From CAYGTK01 sp964352775 (lineage in GTDB: Bacteria > Bacteroidota > Bacteroidia > Chitinophagales > CAIOSU01): a DNA stretch of 18,463 nucleotides. Below, in pieces: positions 7,280-15,104 of the stretch; the first letter of the stretch is position 1, and every line of letters begins with the position of its first letter. The position numbers and the translations under genes are program-made. The stretch spans positions 1-18,463 of the forward strand of contig CAYGTK010000063.1 of assembly GCA_964352775.1 (NCBI GenBank). Direction: 5' to 3'. The notes under the pieces were generated by a model. It had not been told where the DNA came from, made no database searches, and saw only the letters and a program-made list of their open reading frames with translations.

Positions 7280-7716
7280 TATCCTTGTTGCATTTTTACT
7301 TGATAGGCCAAAGCATACAGTTTCATCTGTTTTACCATAGCTGTCAATCCGTTAGATCGTTGTGAACTCAAATGGCTGCGCAACGAGCTTTTATCTATAA
7401 AGCTGAGGTCAGCTTTTACTATATCTTCTGCTTTTTGGCCCGAAAGTACGCGTACCAATAAGCCAATTATTCCTTTAGTGATGACCGTATTACTATCTGC
7501 TAAAAATTTCACTCTATTGCCATCGGCTTCTGCATGAAGCCATACGGTACTTTGGCAACCTTTAACTACATTATCCTCGGTTTTATACTTAGCATCCATC
7601 TCTGGCAGGCTTTTACCTGTTTCAATAATGTGCTCGTACTTATCCATCGGGTCGTCAAATAGGGCGAATTCCTCTACTATCTCGTTCTCTATTTCTGCGA
7701 TACTTGGTGAGGCCAT
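7279..7716 (-). CDS. sufE: SufE, sulfur acceptor for the cysteine desulfurase
   Basis: 145 residues. Accepts persulfide sulfur from SufS and passes it to the SufBCD scaffold. The acceptor Cys54 sits in VKGCQSTVWL, the family signature. Other SufE features are seen: LPEMDAKYKTEDN before the Cys, and a FIDKSSLRSHLSSQRSNGL stretch followed by a helix near the C-terminus. Start ATG overlaps the sufS stop by one base (TAATG at 7718-7714), and its own stop overlaps the sufT start in the same way. Length matches the E. coli protein (138) closely. Confidence 0.96.
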   Translation of the reverse strand: MASPSIAEIENEIVEEFALFDDPMDKYEHIIETGKSLPEMDAKYKTEDNVVKGCQSTVWLHAEADGNRVKFLADSNTVITKGIIGLLVRVLSGQKAEDIVKADLSFIDKSSLRSHLSSQRSNGLTAMVKQMKLYALAYQVKMQQG

Positions 7717-8957
7717 TACTGCAACATACTTTTAGCACGATCTATACCCGCTACTAAGCGGTCGATCTCTTCTTTAGTATTGTAGAATGCAAATGATGCT
7801 CTACAAGTTCCATCAATGGCGTATCTATCCATCAAAGGCTGACAGCAATGATGCCCCGTCCGCACAGCAATACCTAGATTATCCAGTATCACCCCAATAT
7901 CATAAGGATGTAGCCCTTCTATATTAAAGGATATAAGGCTAGCCTTTTTCTCAGCAGTACCTACTATGTTTAATCCATCAATAGCACTTAACTGTTTCGT
8001 TCCATAAGAGAGGAGCTCATCTTCATAGGCTGAGATGTTTTCTAAACCAATGCTCCACATATAATCTACCGCTGCTGCTAGGGAAATTCCTCCAGCAATA
8101 TTCGGCGTACCAGCTTCAAATTTGAAAGGCAACTCATTATAAGTAGTTCCGCTGAACGAAACGTTCTTTATCATTTCACCACCACCTTGGTAGGGGTTCA
8201 TCTTCTCTAGCAATTCTTCCTTTCCGTAAAGGATGCCCATTCCCGTAGGTCCGCACATCTTGTGTCCAGAGAATACTAGGAAATCACAGTCCAATTCTTG
8301 ATCGTCTATCTTTTTATGTGGTGCAGCTTGCGCAGCATCTAATAATACCACAGCACCTGCATCGTGCGACTTTTCAATTATCTCTTTTACTGGGTTTATA
8401 GTACCCAAGGAGTTAGAGATGTAAACCACCGAAACGATCTTGGTCTTTTCTGAAAGCAGACTTTCAAAAGCCTCCATATCCAATTCGCCACTTTCGGTAA
8501 CTGGTATCACTTTCAAAATACAGCCCTTCTCTTCACATAGCATTTGCCATGGCACAATGTTAGAGTGGTGCTCCATGTGCGAAACAATTATCTCGTCACC
8601 TTCTTTCAGAAACTTGCGGCCATAGCTATGAGCTACTAGGTTGATACCCTCAGTAGTTCCTTTAGTGAAGTTTATCTCACGGTCAGTTTTAGCATTTACG
8701 AATGCTTGCATGGTCTTGCGAGCTGCTTCATAAGCATCCGTTGCCTTTTGACTTAAGAAGTGAACACCACGGTGGATGTTACTATGGTAGTTCTCGTAGT
8801 AATCACTAATGGTATCTATCACCTGCGATGGTCGCTGAGAAGATGCCCCATTGTCAAAATACACGAGCGGCCTTCCATTTACTTCTTGATGAAGGATGGG
8901 GAAATCGGCTCTTACTTTTTCAATATCAAAAGCGGTATTTGACAAAACAGACTGCAT
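7716..8957 (-). CDS. sufS: SufS, group II cysteine desulfurase
   Basis: 413 residues. PLP enzyme that removes sulfur from L-cysteine, leaving a persulfide for SufE. Seen: PLP Schiff-base Lys233 in SGHKMCGPTG; the HHSNIVPW motif (130-137) with His130 as the expected ring-stacking residue; and the catalytic loop RTGHHCCQPLM with Cys371 as the nucleophile. The residue after it is also Cys (CC instead of CA), a small deviation from E. coli. The short extended loop around this Cys marks it as a SufS-type (group II) enzyme that needs SufE, which is encoded next. The ATG overlaps the sufD stop by one base. Confidence 0.97.
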   Translation of the reverse strand: MQSVLSNTAFDIEKVRADFPILHQEVNGRPLVYFDNGASSQRPSQVIDTISDYYENYHSNIHRGVHFLSQKATDAYEAARKTMQAFVNAKTDREINFTKGTTEGINLVAHSYGRKFLKEGDEIIVSHMEHHSNIVPWQMLCEEKGCILKVIPVTESGELDMEAFESLLSEKTKIVSVVYISNSLGTINPVKEIIEKSHDAGAVVLLDAAQAAPHKKIDDQELDCDFLVFSGHKMCGPTGMGILYGKEELLEKMNPYQGGGEMIKNVSFSGTTYNELPFKFEAGTPNIAGGISLAAAVDYMWSIGLENISAYEDELLSYGTKQLSAIDGLNIVGTAEKKASLISFNIEGLHPYDIGVILDNLGIAVRTGHHCCQPLMDRYAIDGTCRASFAFYNTKEEIDRLVAGIDRAKSMLQ

Positions 8958-10258
8958 TATGCGTGATGTTGTTTTTCTAATAGACCATGTAAGTAGTCTT
9001 TCAAGGCCTCTATTTTCACTGCATCAATAACCTCAGCAATAAATGCCTGCGTCAATAATCTACCTGCCTTTTCGCGAGGAATACCCCTTGAAACCATGTA
9101 GAATAAAGCCTCATCATCTAACTGACCAGTAGTAGCACCGTGGCTACATTTCACATCATCAGCATAAATTTCCAATTCTGGTTTAGAATTGATGGTAGCA
9201 TTATCTGAAAGCAGGATGTTCCTATTGGTCTGGTAAGCATTCGTCTTCTGGGCATCTTGGCGAACCATTACCTTCCCATTGAAAATTGCTACCGACTTAT
9301 CGTCCATTAAACCCTTGTAGAACTGATTGCTCTCGCAATTCGGCACTGCATGGTCAATGTATATCTTATTATCTACGTGATCTTTACCAGCTACATCGTA
9401 CAAACCGAACAAGCTGCAATCTGCATACTCGCCACCCAAAACTACTTGTTGGTTATGACGAACCAAGTTGCCACCAAAGTTCACAGTATTAGAGTAGTAG
9501 TGACTGTTCTTGTCTTGCAATACTTCCACATTACCGATAAATACGGCAGGGTGTTTATCCAATTGCAATACATAGCGATCAACATTAGCATCCGCTGAAA
9601 CGAAGATCTCAGAAAGACCATTCACGAAAGCTGTGTTGTTAGAAGATAGATCTTGATAGCTTTCTATCACTTTTATATTAGCATTGGCCTCTGCAACTAT
9701 CACGTTGCGGAAGTTGACCATCTGCTTGCCTATCTCTTCCGTAAAAACATGTGTTACCAGCACAGGGTGCTCTAAGCTCTTTCCCTTAGCAGCGTGAACG
9801 AAAATTCCATCTTGCGTATAAGCTGTGTTCAAAGCCTGAACCGCATCGGTTTCGCTTTTGCTCAACTTACCCAAGTGGGCGTTCAAAGTTTCATTATTAG
9901 CCTTCAAAGCCTCGGTCAATGGACTGATAGTAATACCAGCACCTTCATCCAAAATTTCAGAAAGCTCTTTATTCAGTTTGCCATTCACAAAAACAATGCG
10001 ATGGGCGTTCAAAAAGTCATAACGCTCAAAAGCTGGTGCTTCTGTGTCTGAACTGATACTGTACGGTGTATAGATCTCCTTCCAAACATTGGTCAGGTTG
10101 GTGTATTTCCATGCTTCTAGTTTAGAAGTAGGTAAACCCAACTTTTCCAAGTTCAGTAAAGCCGCTTTGCGCTGCTCGTGAATGCTCGTGTCTTTCAAGC
10201 CATTAAGCTGCTGCTCAAAAGCGTTGAAGGGAGCTATATAGTCTTTGGTGATTTCCAT
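8957..10258 (-). CDS. sufD: SufD, Fe-S scaffold complex subunit
   Basis: 433 residues. Partner of SufB in the SufBC2D scaffold on which clusters are built. The family region is clear near the C-terminus: KPELEIYADDVKCSHGATTG with the conserved Cys and His, followed by the DDEALFYMVSRGIPREKA helix pair. The N-terminus has the LEAWKYTNL motif typical of SufD; SufB is recognised separately in the same operon. It starts one base beyond the sufC stop (single-base gap) and ends overlapping the sufS start. The right-handed beta-helix core in the middle has the expected Asn/Gly-rich strands. Confidence 0.95.
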   Translation of the reverse strand: MEITKDYIAPFNAFEQQLNGLKDTSIHEQRKAALLNLEKLGLPTSKLEAWKYTNLTNVWKEIYTPYSISSDTEAPAFERYDFLNAHRIVFVNGKLNKELSEILDEGAGITISPLTEALKANNETLNAHLGKLSKSETDAVQALNTAYTQDGIFVHAAKGKSLEHPVLVTHVFTEEIGKQMVNFRNVIVAEANANIKVIESYQDLSSNNTAFVNGLSEIFVSADANVDRYVLQLDKHPAVFIGNVEVLQDKNSHYYSNTVNFGGNLVRHNQQVVLGGEYADCSLFGLYDVAGKDHVDNKIYIDHAVPNCESNQFYKGLMDDKSVAIFNGKVMVRQDAQKTNAYQTNRNILLSDNATINSKPELEIYADDVKCSHGATTGQLDDEALFYMVSRGIPREKAGRLLTQAFIAEVIDAVKIEALKDYLHGLLEKQHHA

Positions 10259-10259
10259 A

Positions 10260-11021
10260 TTAAACGGCTGCCGCTTTCACTTCGTCAATTATCCAATCGT
10301 AACCTTTTTCTTCTAGCTCAAATGCTAGTTCCTTAGTTCCGCTTTTCACAATTCGTCCATCGTACAACACGTGTACAAAATCTGGAACGATGTAATCCAA
10401 CAAACGCTGGTAGTGAGTTATCACTACAAAAGCATTGTCTTCACTTCGTAGACCATTTACACCATTGGCTACCACTTTAAGGGCATCAATGTCCAAACCT
10501 GAATCCGTTTCATCCAATACTGCCAATTTTGGCTCTAGCATAGCCATCTGGAAGATCTCGTTACGTTTCTTTTCACCACCGCTAAATCCTTCGTTCACCG
10601 CACGAGAGATCAATTTGTTATCGATCTCTACCGACTTCATCTTCTCCTTGAAAACTTTCAAGAAGTCTACCGAACTCATAGCATCTTGCTTACGATACTT
10701 TCTTATCTCGTTGATAGAAGCACGCATAAAGTTGGCCATGCTCACTCCAGGGATAGCCACAGGATATTGGAATGCCAAAAATACTCCTTCACCGGCACGG
10801 TCTTCAGGTGCCATATTCAAGATGTCTTTACCATCAAGTAGCACTTCGCCACCTTCTACTTCGTATTCATCTTTACCAGCTATTACAGATGCTAAAGTGC
10901 TTTTACCCGATCCGTTAGGACCCATAATAGCGTGTACTTCACCTTTCTTTACGTGAAGGTCAAGCCCTTTTAATATCATCTTGCCATCTACGCTGGCTTT
11001 CAAGTTCTTTATATCAAGCAT
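10260..11021 (-). CDS. sufC: SufC, ATPase of the Fe-S scaffold complex
   Basis: 253-residue ABC-type ATPase, without membrane segments, that drives conformational change in SufBC2D. Walker A GPNGSGKST (residues 34-42), Q-loop FLAFQYP (Gln85), signature FSGGEKKRNE (146-155), Walker B LAVLDE (166-171) followed by D-loop SGLD, and H-loop His203 (ITHYQR). The SGGEKKRNE signature and the ETDSGLDIDA stretch are specific to SufC within the ABC superfamily. Lies 16 bases downstream of sufB and one base upstream of sufD, so clearly co-transcribed. Confidence 0.97.
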   Translation of the reverse strand: MLDIKNLKASVDGKMILKGLDLHVKKGEVHAIMGPNGSGKSTLASVIAGKDEYEVEGGEVLLDGKDILNMAPEDRAGEGVFLAFQYPVAIPGVSMANFMRASINEIRKYRKQDAMSSVDFLKVFKEKMKSVEIDNKLISRAVNEGFSGGEKKRNEIFQMAMLEPKLAVLDETDSGLDIDALKVVANGVNGLRSEDNAFVVITHYQRLLDYIVPDFVHVLYDGRIVKSGTKELAFELEEKGYDWIIDEVKAAAV

Positions 11022-11037
11022 GTTCGTTGTTTCTCGT

Positions 11038-12483
11038 TTATCCTACCGAGCCTTCAAGGCTGATAGCTAATAATTTTTGGGCTTCGGCAGCAAATTCCAT
11101 TGGCAGTTGCTTGAACACCTCACGGCAATAGCCATTGATGATCAAGTTGGCCGCTTCTTCGGTGCTTAGTCCGCGTTGGTTACAGTAAAAGATTATATCC
11201 TCCGCAATTTTAGAGGTAGTTGCCTCGTGTTCCACACGGGCTGTTTTGTTGTCAATTTCCAGATAAGGGAACGTATGCGCCCCGCACTTATCTCCAATTA
11301 ATAAAGAGTCGCATTGCGAGAAGTTATAAGCTTTCTCGGCATTACGGTTCACCTTCACCAATCCACGATAGCTGTTCTGCGACTTTCCTGCCGAAATACC
11401 CTTACTGATAATACGGCTCTTGGTATTCTTACCAATGTGCATCATTTTGGTACCAGTATCAGCTTGCTGATGGTTATTAGTAACGGCTACTGAATAGAAC
11501 TCACCAATAGAGTTATCACCCTTCAATATCACACTTGGGTATTTCCAAGTAATTGCCGATCCTGTTTCTACTTGTGTCCAGCTTATTTTGGAACCCTTGC
11601 CTTGGCATAGTCCACGCTTGGTCACAAAGTTGTAGATACCACCTTTTCCGTCTTTATCTCCTGGATACCAGTTTTGTACGGTGCTGTACTTTATCTCGGC
11701 ATCGTCCATGGTCATAAGCTCCACTACAGCTGCGTGCAATTGGTTCTCATCACGCATGGGTGCGGTACAACCCTCTAAGTAACTCACATAGCTACCTTCT
11801 TCAGCTACTATTAAAGTACGCTCAAATTGCCCCGTGTTCTGGGCATTGATGCGGAAGTAGGTAGAAAGCTCCATCGGGCAACGCACCCCTTTAGGGATGT
11901 ACACGAACGACCCATCACTAAATACTGCCGAGTTCAAAGCAGCGTAATAGTTATCGCGTACCGGCACTACTTTACCCAAATACTTCTTAATAAGCTCTGG
12001 ATGATCTTGAACTGCTTCGCTGAACGAGCAGAATATGATACCCAACTCGCCTAACTTCTCTTTATAGGTGGTTTTAACCGAAACGCTATCAATTACAGCA
12101 TCTACTGCTACACCTGCCAACACTTTCTGTTCTTCTAAAGAGATACCTAGCTTTTCAAACGTTGAACGCAATTCAGGATCCACATCATCCATACTGTCCA
12201 ACAGCACTTTAGGCTTTGGAGCAGAATAATAAATAATATCCTGAAAGTTGATCTTCGGGTAATGCACATGAGCCCAATTTGGCTCCTTCATCTTCTTCCA
12301 CGCTTCAAATGCTTTCAAACGCCACTCTAGCAGCCATTCTGGCTCATTCTTCACGTTCGAAATAAAGCGAACTGTTTCCTCACTTAAGCCTGGCGGTAAA
12401 CTATCGGCTTCAATGTCAGACACAAAGCCGTATTTATATTCCCCGCCGGTTACTTCTTCTATTAGATCTGTAGACTCACTCAT
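11038..12483 (-). CDS. sufB: SufB, Fe-S scaffold subunit and first gene of the SUF operon
   Basis: 481 residues. Core scaffold for Fe-S assembly. Identified by the VPVRDNYYAALNSAVFSDGS and YIPKGVRCP regions, the LEGCTAPMRDENQLHAAVVE motif (Cys239), and YNFSQCDSLLIGDKCGAHTF with Cys391, equivalent to the essential E. coli Cys405. The C-terminal helices (STEEAANLIINGYC) are normal. Length is close to E. coli SufB (495). The start ATG at 12483 follows a strong promoter by about ten bases, with only a weak AAGAG upstream. No A-type carrier (sufA/iscA) or regulator gene precedes it; the next gene upstream is on the other strand. Confidence 0.97.
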   Translation of the reverse strand: MSESTDLIEEVTGGEYKYGFVSDIEADSLPPGLSEETVRFISNVKNEPEWLLEWRLKAFEAWKKMKEPNWAHVHYPKINFQDIIYYSAPKPKVLLDSMDDVDPELRSTFEKLGISLEEQKVLAGVAVDAVIDSVSVKTTYKEKLGELGIIFCSFSEAVQDHPELIKKYLGKVVPVRDNYYAALNSAVFSDGSFVYIPKGVRCPMELSTYFRINAQNTGQFERTLIVAEEGSYVSYLEGCTAPMRDENQLHAAVVELMTMDDAEIKYSTVQNWYPGDKDGKGGIYNFVTKRGLCQGKGSKISWTQVETGSAITWKYPSVILKGDNSIGEFYSVAVTNNHQQADTGTKMMHIGKNTKSRIISKGISAGKSQNSYRGLVKVNRNAEKAYNFSQCDSLLIGDKCGAHTFPYLEIDNKTARVEHEATTSKIAEDIIFYCNQRGLSTEEAANLIINGYCREVFKQLPMEFAAEAQKLLAISLEGSVG

Positions 12484-12501
12484 TCGCTCTTAATTGTGGT
12501 G

Positions 12502-12534
12502 CAAAGTTACCCAAATACGCTTATTTAGACAAAA
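12502..12534 (-). promoter_or_regulatory. SUF operon promoter, Bacteroidota -33/-7 type
   Basis: On the minus strand, TTTTG (12534-12530) is followed by a 20-base spacer and TAACTTTG (12509-12502), an exact fit to the -33 TTG / -7 TAnnTTTG consensus of Bacteroidota sigma factors. A start about 5-7 bases on would leave a leader of roughly ten bases before sufB. No obvious palindromic operator overlaps it. Confidence 0.78.
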
Positions 12535-12759
12535 TCTAGATAAACTATCTGGATAACGCCTCCCAGCAATAAAAGTTTCGAGAAAATGGGACTATCTAAT
12601 GAATGAATTTCAGGCTATCAGTTCTTACATTATTTTACCATCCTTCTAACCGATAAAACACATATATTTTCCTGTTATATATCAACCATGCTGTAAAACT
12701 TATGTTAAAAAGTAAGTCCAAAGCTGGCAAAATAATGGTAAGCTACTTAATTTAGAAAT

Positions 12760-13401
12760 GTGAGAAAAATTGGAAATAGGGAAATATTGATAGGGCCTCA
12801 ACCACAAAACGTTTTTGAACAAAGAGATCCGATCCGCACCACGGTACTATTTTTAGTAGGTGGGTTGTCATTCATGTTCTTAATGCTGTCTTTTGGCTAT
12901 GCCTATGCTATTTTCTCCTCTGGTCAAGCCCCAATAAGTTTACCTATCATTTTTCATGCTAATACGGTAGTGATATTGGCTAGTAGTTTTACTATTCATT
13001 ATGCCGTTAGCTTATTAAGACAGGGCGAGGTAAAACTGCACGTGGGAGCCCTAGCAGCTACATTTGGCTTGGGTTTCTTCTTCTTGGTTTTTCAGTTTAT
13101 TGGTTGGTATGAATTGACTACTAAGGGAGTATACTTTGGTGGTGGTGGCAGCGGAATAGGTAACTATCTGTTTCTTATCTCTGGCGCCCATGCATTGCAT
13201 ATAGTAGTAGGTTTAGGCTGGTTGGGTTATCTCCTCTCCAAAGTAATAGCTTGTATGAAAGACCCCGTTCAAGAACTACTTGTTTCCACTGACCCCCACA
13301 AAGTGAGCAGCCTAAAGCTAGCGGCCTTCTACTGGCACTTTGTAGATGTGCTTTGGGTGTATTTGTATGGGTTCTTTTTGGTGAATATGCTGATGGGGTA
13401 A
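12760..13401 (+). CDS. Cytochrome c oxidase subunit III (heme-copper oxidase), orphan copy
   Basis: 213 residues, inner membrane. Subunit III of aa3-type heme-copper oxidases, which supports proton uptake and stability of the core. About five membrane segments (~27-49, 64-85, 97-116, 134-160, 187-210), the short form without the first two helices of the long mitochondrial version. Hallmark motifs: GAHALHIVVGL (142-152) and YWHFVDVLWVYLYG (191-204). The start is GTG at 12760: the nearby ATG at 12758 is followed at once by TGA, and the ATG at 12735 runs into TAG. It lies alone, with no subunit I/II, heme O synthase or assembly gene beside it, so it may be a second copy of a gene in the main cox cluster. 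A TAATTTAG (12748-12755) could be its -7 element, giving an almost leaderless transcript, with no good -33 box. Confidence 0.92.
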   Translation: MRKIGNREILIGPQPQNVFEQRDPIRTTVLFLVGGLSFMFLMLSFGYAYAIFSSGQAPISLPIIFHANTVVILASSFTIHYAVSLLRQGEVKLHVGALAATFGLGFFFLVFQFIGWYELTTKGVYFGGGGSGIGNYLFLISGAHALHIVVGLGWLGYLLSKVIACMKDPVQELLVSTDPHKVSSLKLAAFYWHFVDVLWVYLYGFFLVNMLMG

Positions 13402-13402
13402 T

Positions 13403-14806
13403 CTAGCGCAACACTATCTTCTTTCTTACATCTACTGTTTTACTACCTATGTGGACTATGTACATCCCTTTGGGATTGTTGCTTAGGTCAATCGAAAAGC
13501 TTTCCTGATTGTTTGTGGTTTGCTTGAACACCAGTTCTCCCACAGTACTATAAATAGTGATAAGGGCTTGTCCCAAATCACTTGGTAAATCAATTACAAA
13601 GCTTCCCTGACTGGGGTTGGGATATATAGAAATTTCGGGTTGGATAGGGTTAATAGTTGACGTACCGTAATTACAGGAGGAGGAATCGTTTAGGTAAAGT
13701 AACGCACCAGGCCTATATGTAATTGGAGTGTTTTGCCAAGGTGCTACAGAATCAAGTCTATATATTATTTGACCTTGGGTATTATAAAGTAGCGAATGCT
13801 TTACTCCAGAAAAATAATTTGGATGGTTGCCTAGCTCTTGTAAAACTAAATTTCCGTTATCGTCAAAACGTTTTGAATCGAATTCTTCTAACTCTTTCTG
13901 GTTCTGCCAAGTGCTAAATAATTTATACTCATAACCTCTGTTCTCAAAATGAATTATTTCTGATCGTGACCAAGGAGTTTCTTGGCCAATTGGGTCTACT
14001 TCGCTCTCTTCGGCGTAATTTAAGAAGCTTCGTTGTCTAAAAAAATCGCCATATCTAATATGCTGCCCCTGCATTCTACAACGTGTAGCTAGATTATTCC
14101 AAGAGCTATCAACAAAATCGAATTTGCTAATCTGATATAGTCCTCTTCTATCATCATGGAGGTAATGATAAAGGTCATACCCATTACCTGGGTAGTAATT
14201 AGAGGTAACGTATTTGTATTCAAAAAAACCACTTCCATGATTCTGATCCCAATACATAGTGTCCCAATAGCTTTGACTGCTATTATAAATAAACCTCAGG
14301 CGCTGGACCGAATCTATCTGATTTGTATTTTGGTTGAATCTTCTTCTGACATTTACAGTAGGTAACAAACAACCTGATGGCGAGCTAGTGTATGATATAG
14401 TATTATAAAACCCATAAGTCATTTCCCAATTTCCATTAACAAAGTCATAATCTTCTGAAACGGTTCTATTTCCTACAACATCATCTATTTGTATCTCTCT
14501 GTAGCCTGTTAAAGTATCGTTTCTATAGTTTAATGCTGTAAAAACAAGCTTTGTAGAACCATCTGAAAGCGAGGTATAATTATATTCTTGAGTGGATAGC
14601 GTGTCGCAGGTAGAGGGGTTAAATAGAAGAGCCCAACTAGCATAAGAGTTATGGTCTATAGCCAGTTGTCCATCGTATTCCCACTTGCTGCTGTCAATGT
14701 TAAAAGTATAGGATGAATACTCACCCACAGCAAAGCCAGATAGGTCATCCTGTGCTTGTACAAAAGCAAATTGTGCTATCAAAAAGACTGGAAATAATAG
14801 GCGCAT
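13403..14806 (-). CDS. Secreted protein with T9SS type A sorting domain
   Basis: 467 residues. Signal peptide MRLLFPVFLIAQ...VQAQ (cleavage about residue 18). The body is rich in Tyr, Ser and Asn with recurring short beta motifs. The segment about 310-350 (FDDNGNLVLQE and YNTQGQIIYRL) resembles YD-like turns of secreted repeat proteins, but no named catalytic domain is visible. The final ~75 residues form a T9SS sorting domain: ISIYPNPSQGS, IYSTVGELV, NNPKGMYIVHI, ending KIVLR. The substrate or function is unknown. Its stop codon is separated from the convergent coxC-like stop by a single base, so the two genes have no intergenic terminator and their 3' ends may be transcribed from both strands. 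Confidence 0.9.
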   Translation of the reverse strand: MRLLFPVFLIAQFAFVQAQDDLSGFAVGEYSSYTFNIDSSKWEYDGQLAIDHNSYASWALLFNPSTCDTLSTQEYNYTSLSDGSTKLVFTALNYRNDTLTGYREIQIDDVVGNRTVSEDYDFVNGNWEMTYGFYNTISYTSSPSGCLLPTVNVRRRFNQNTNQIDSVQRLRFIYNSSQSYWDTMYWDQNHGSGFFEYKYVTSNYYPGNGYDLYHYLHDDRRGLYQISKFDFVDSSWNNLATRCRMQGQHIRYGDFFRQRSFLNYAEESEVDPIGQETPWSRSEIIHFENRGYEYKLFSTWQNQKELEEFDSKRFDDNGNLVLQELGNHPNYFSGVKHSLLYNTQGQIIYRLDSVAPWQNTPITYRPGALLYLNDSSSCNYGTSTINPIQPEISIYPNPSQGSFVIDLPSDLGQALITIYSTVGELVFKQTTNNQESFSIDLSNNPKGMYIVHIGSKTVDVRKKIVLR

Positions 14807-14964
14807 AATTAGGTTGGTAATATACTAACGATGAACAAGATGTTAAAATGGTTGCATTTATTACTACAAAATTGTCCTTGTTTACTTATCTGGATATAAC
14901 GAAGGCATCATTTGAAGCTCTAGGAACGGTTACAAGCACTGAACATCGTACCCTTCCCAAGCAC

Positions 14965-15008
14965 CCCACACTTCGACTATTCCGCTACACTCCATGCTCA
15001 GTGTGACA
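14965..15008. repeat. Possible REP-like extragenic palindrome, rearranged
   Basis: The sequence begins CACTTCGACT (from 14969) and ends GCTCAGTGTGACA (to 15008). From general knowledge, this resembles the widespread Bacteroidota intergenic element in which CTTCGACTCCGCTCA is followed by GTGTGACA, but here about a dozen extra bases interrupt it. Two alternative left arms (CACACT 14967-14972 and ACACT 14987-14991) can pair with AGTGT at 15000-15004. Identification is from pattern memory and needs a genome-wide count. Confidence 0.4.
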
Positions 15009-15019
15009 ACTGCTTTTTG

Positions 15020-15054
15020 AAATCTATCGACTACGGACCATCAACTATCGACTA
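15020..15054. repeat. Degenerate heptanucleotide tandem array C (5 units)
   Basis: Five consecutive 7-base units read aaatcta, tcgacta, cggacca, tcaacta, tcgacta. Units 2 and 5 are identical and the third unit differs at three of seven positions. It lies 50 bases upstream of the radical SAM gene. Same period as arrays A and B near the bacilliredoxin gene, but a different unit. Confidence 0.6.
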
Positions 15055-15104
15055 AAACCAAGATATCTTAGCCACCCTACCAATTATGCACCTAGCATAG
15101 TTGG

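Larger units (their letters stand above)
14807..15104. other. Divergent intergenic region holding repeats
   Basis: 298 bases between the divergent T9SS cargo gene and the radical SAM gene. It contains a REP-like element (14965-15008) and a heptamer array (15020-15054), described separately. No RNA gene or confident promoter was recognised in the rest. Confidence 0.6.

Noticed and set aside
10435..10956. A 173-codon plus-strand frame opposite sufC
   Set aside because: SufC has every ABC ATPase motif on the minus strand; the opposite frame is low-complexity Ser/Pro-rich and without a family.
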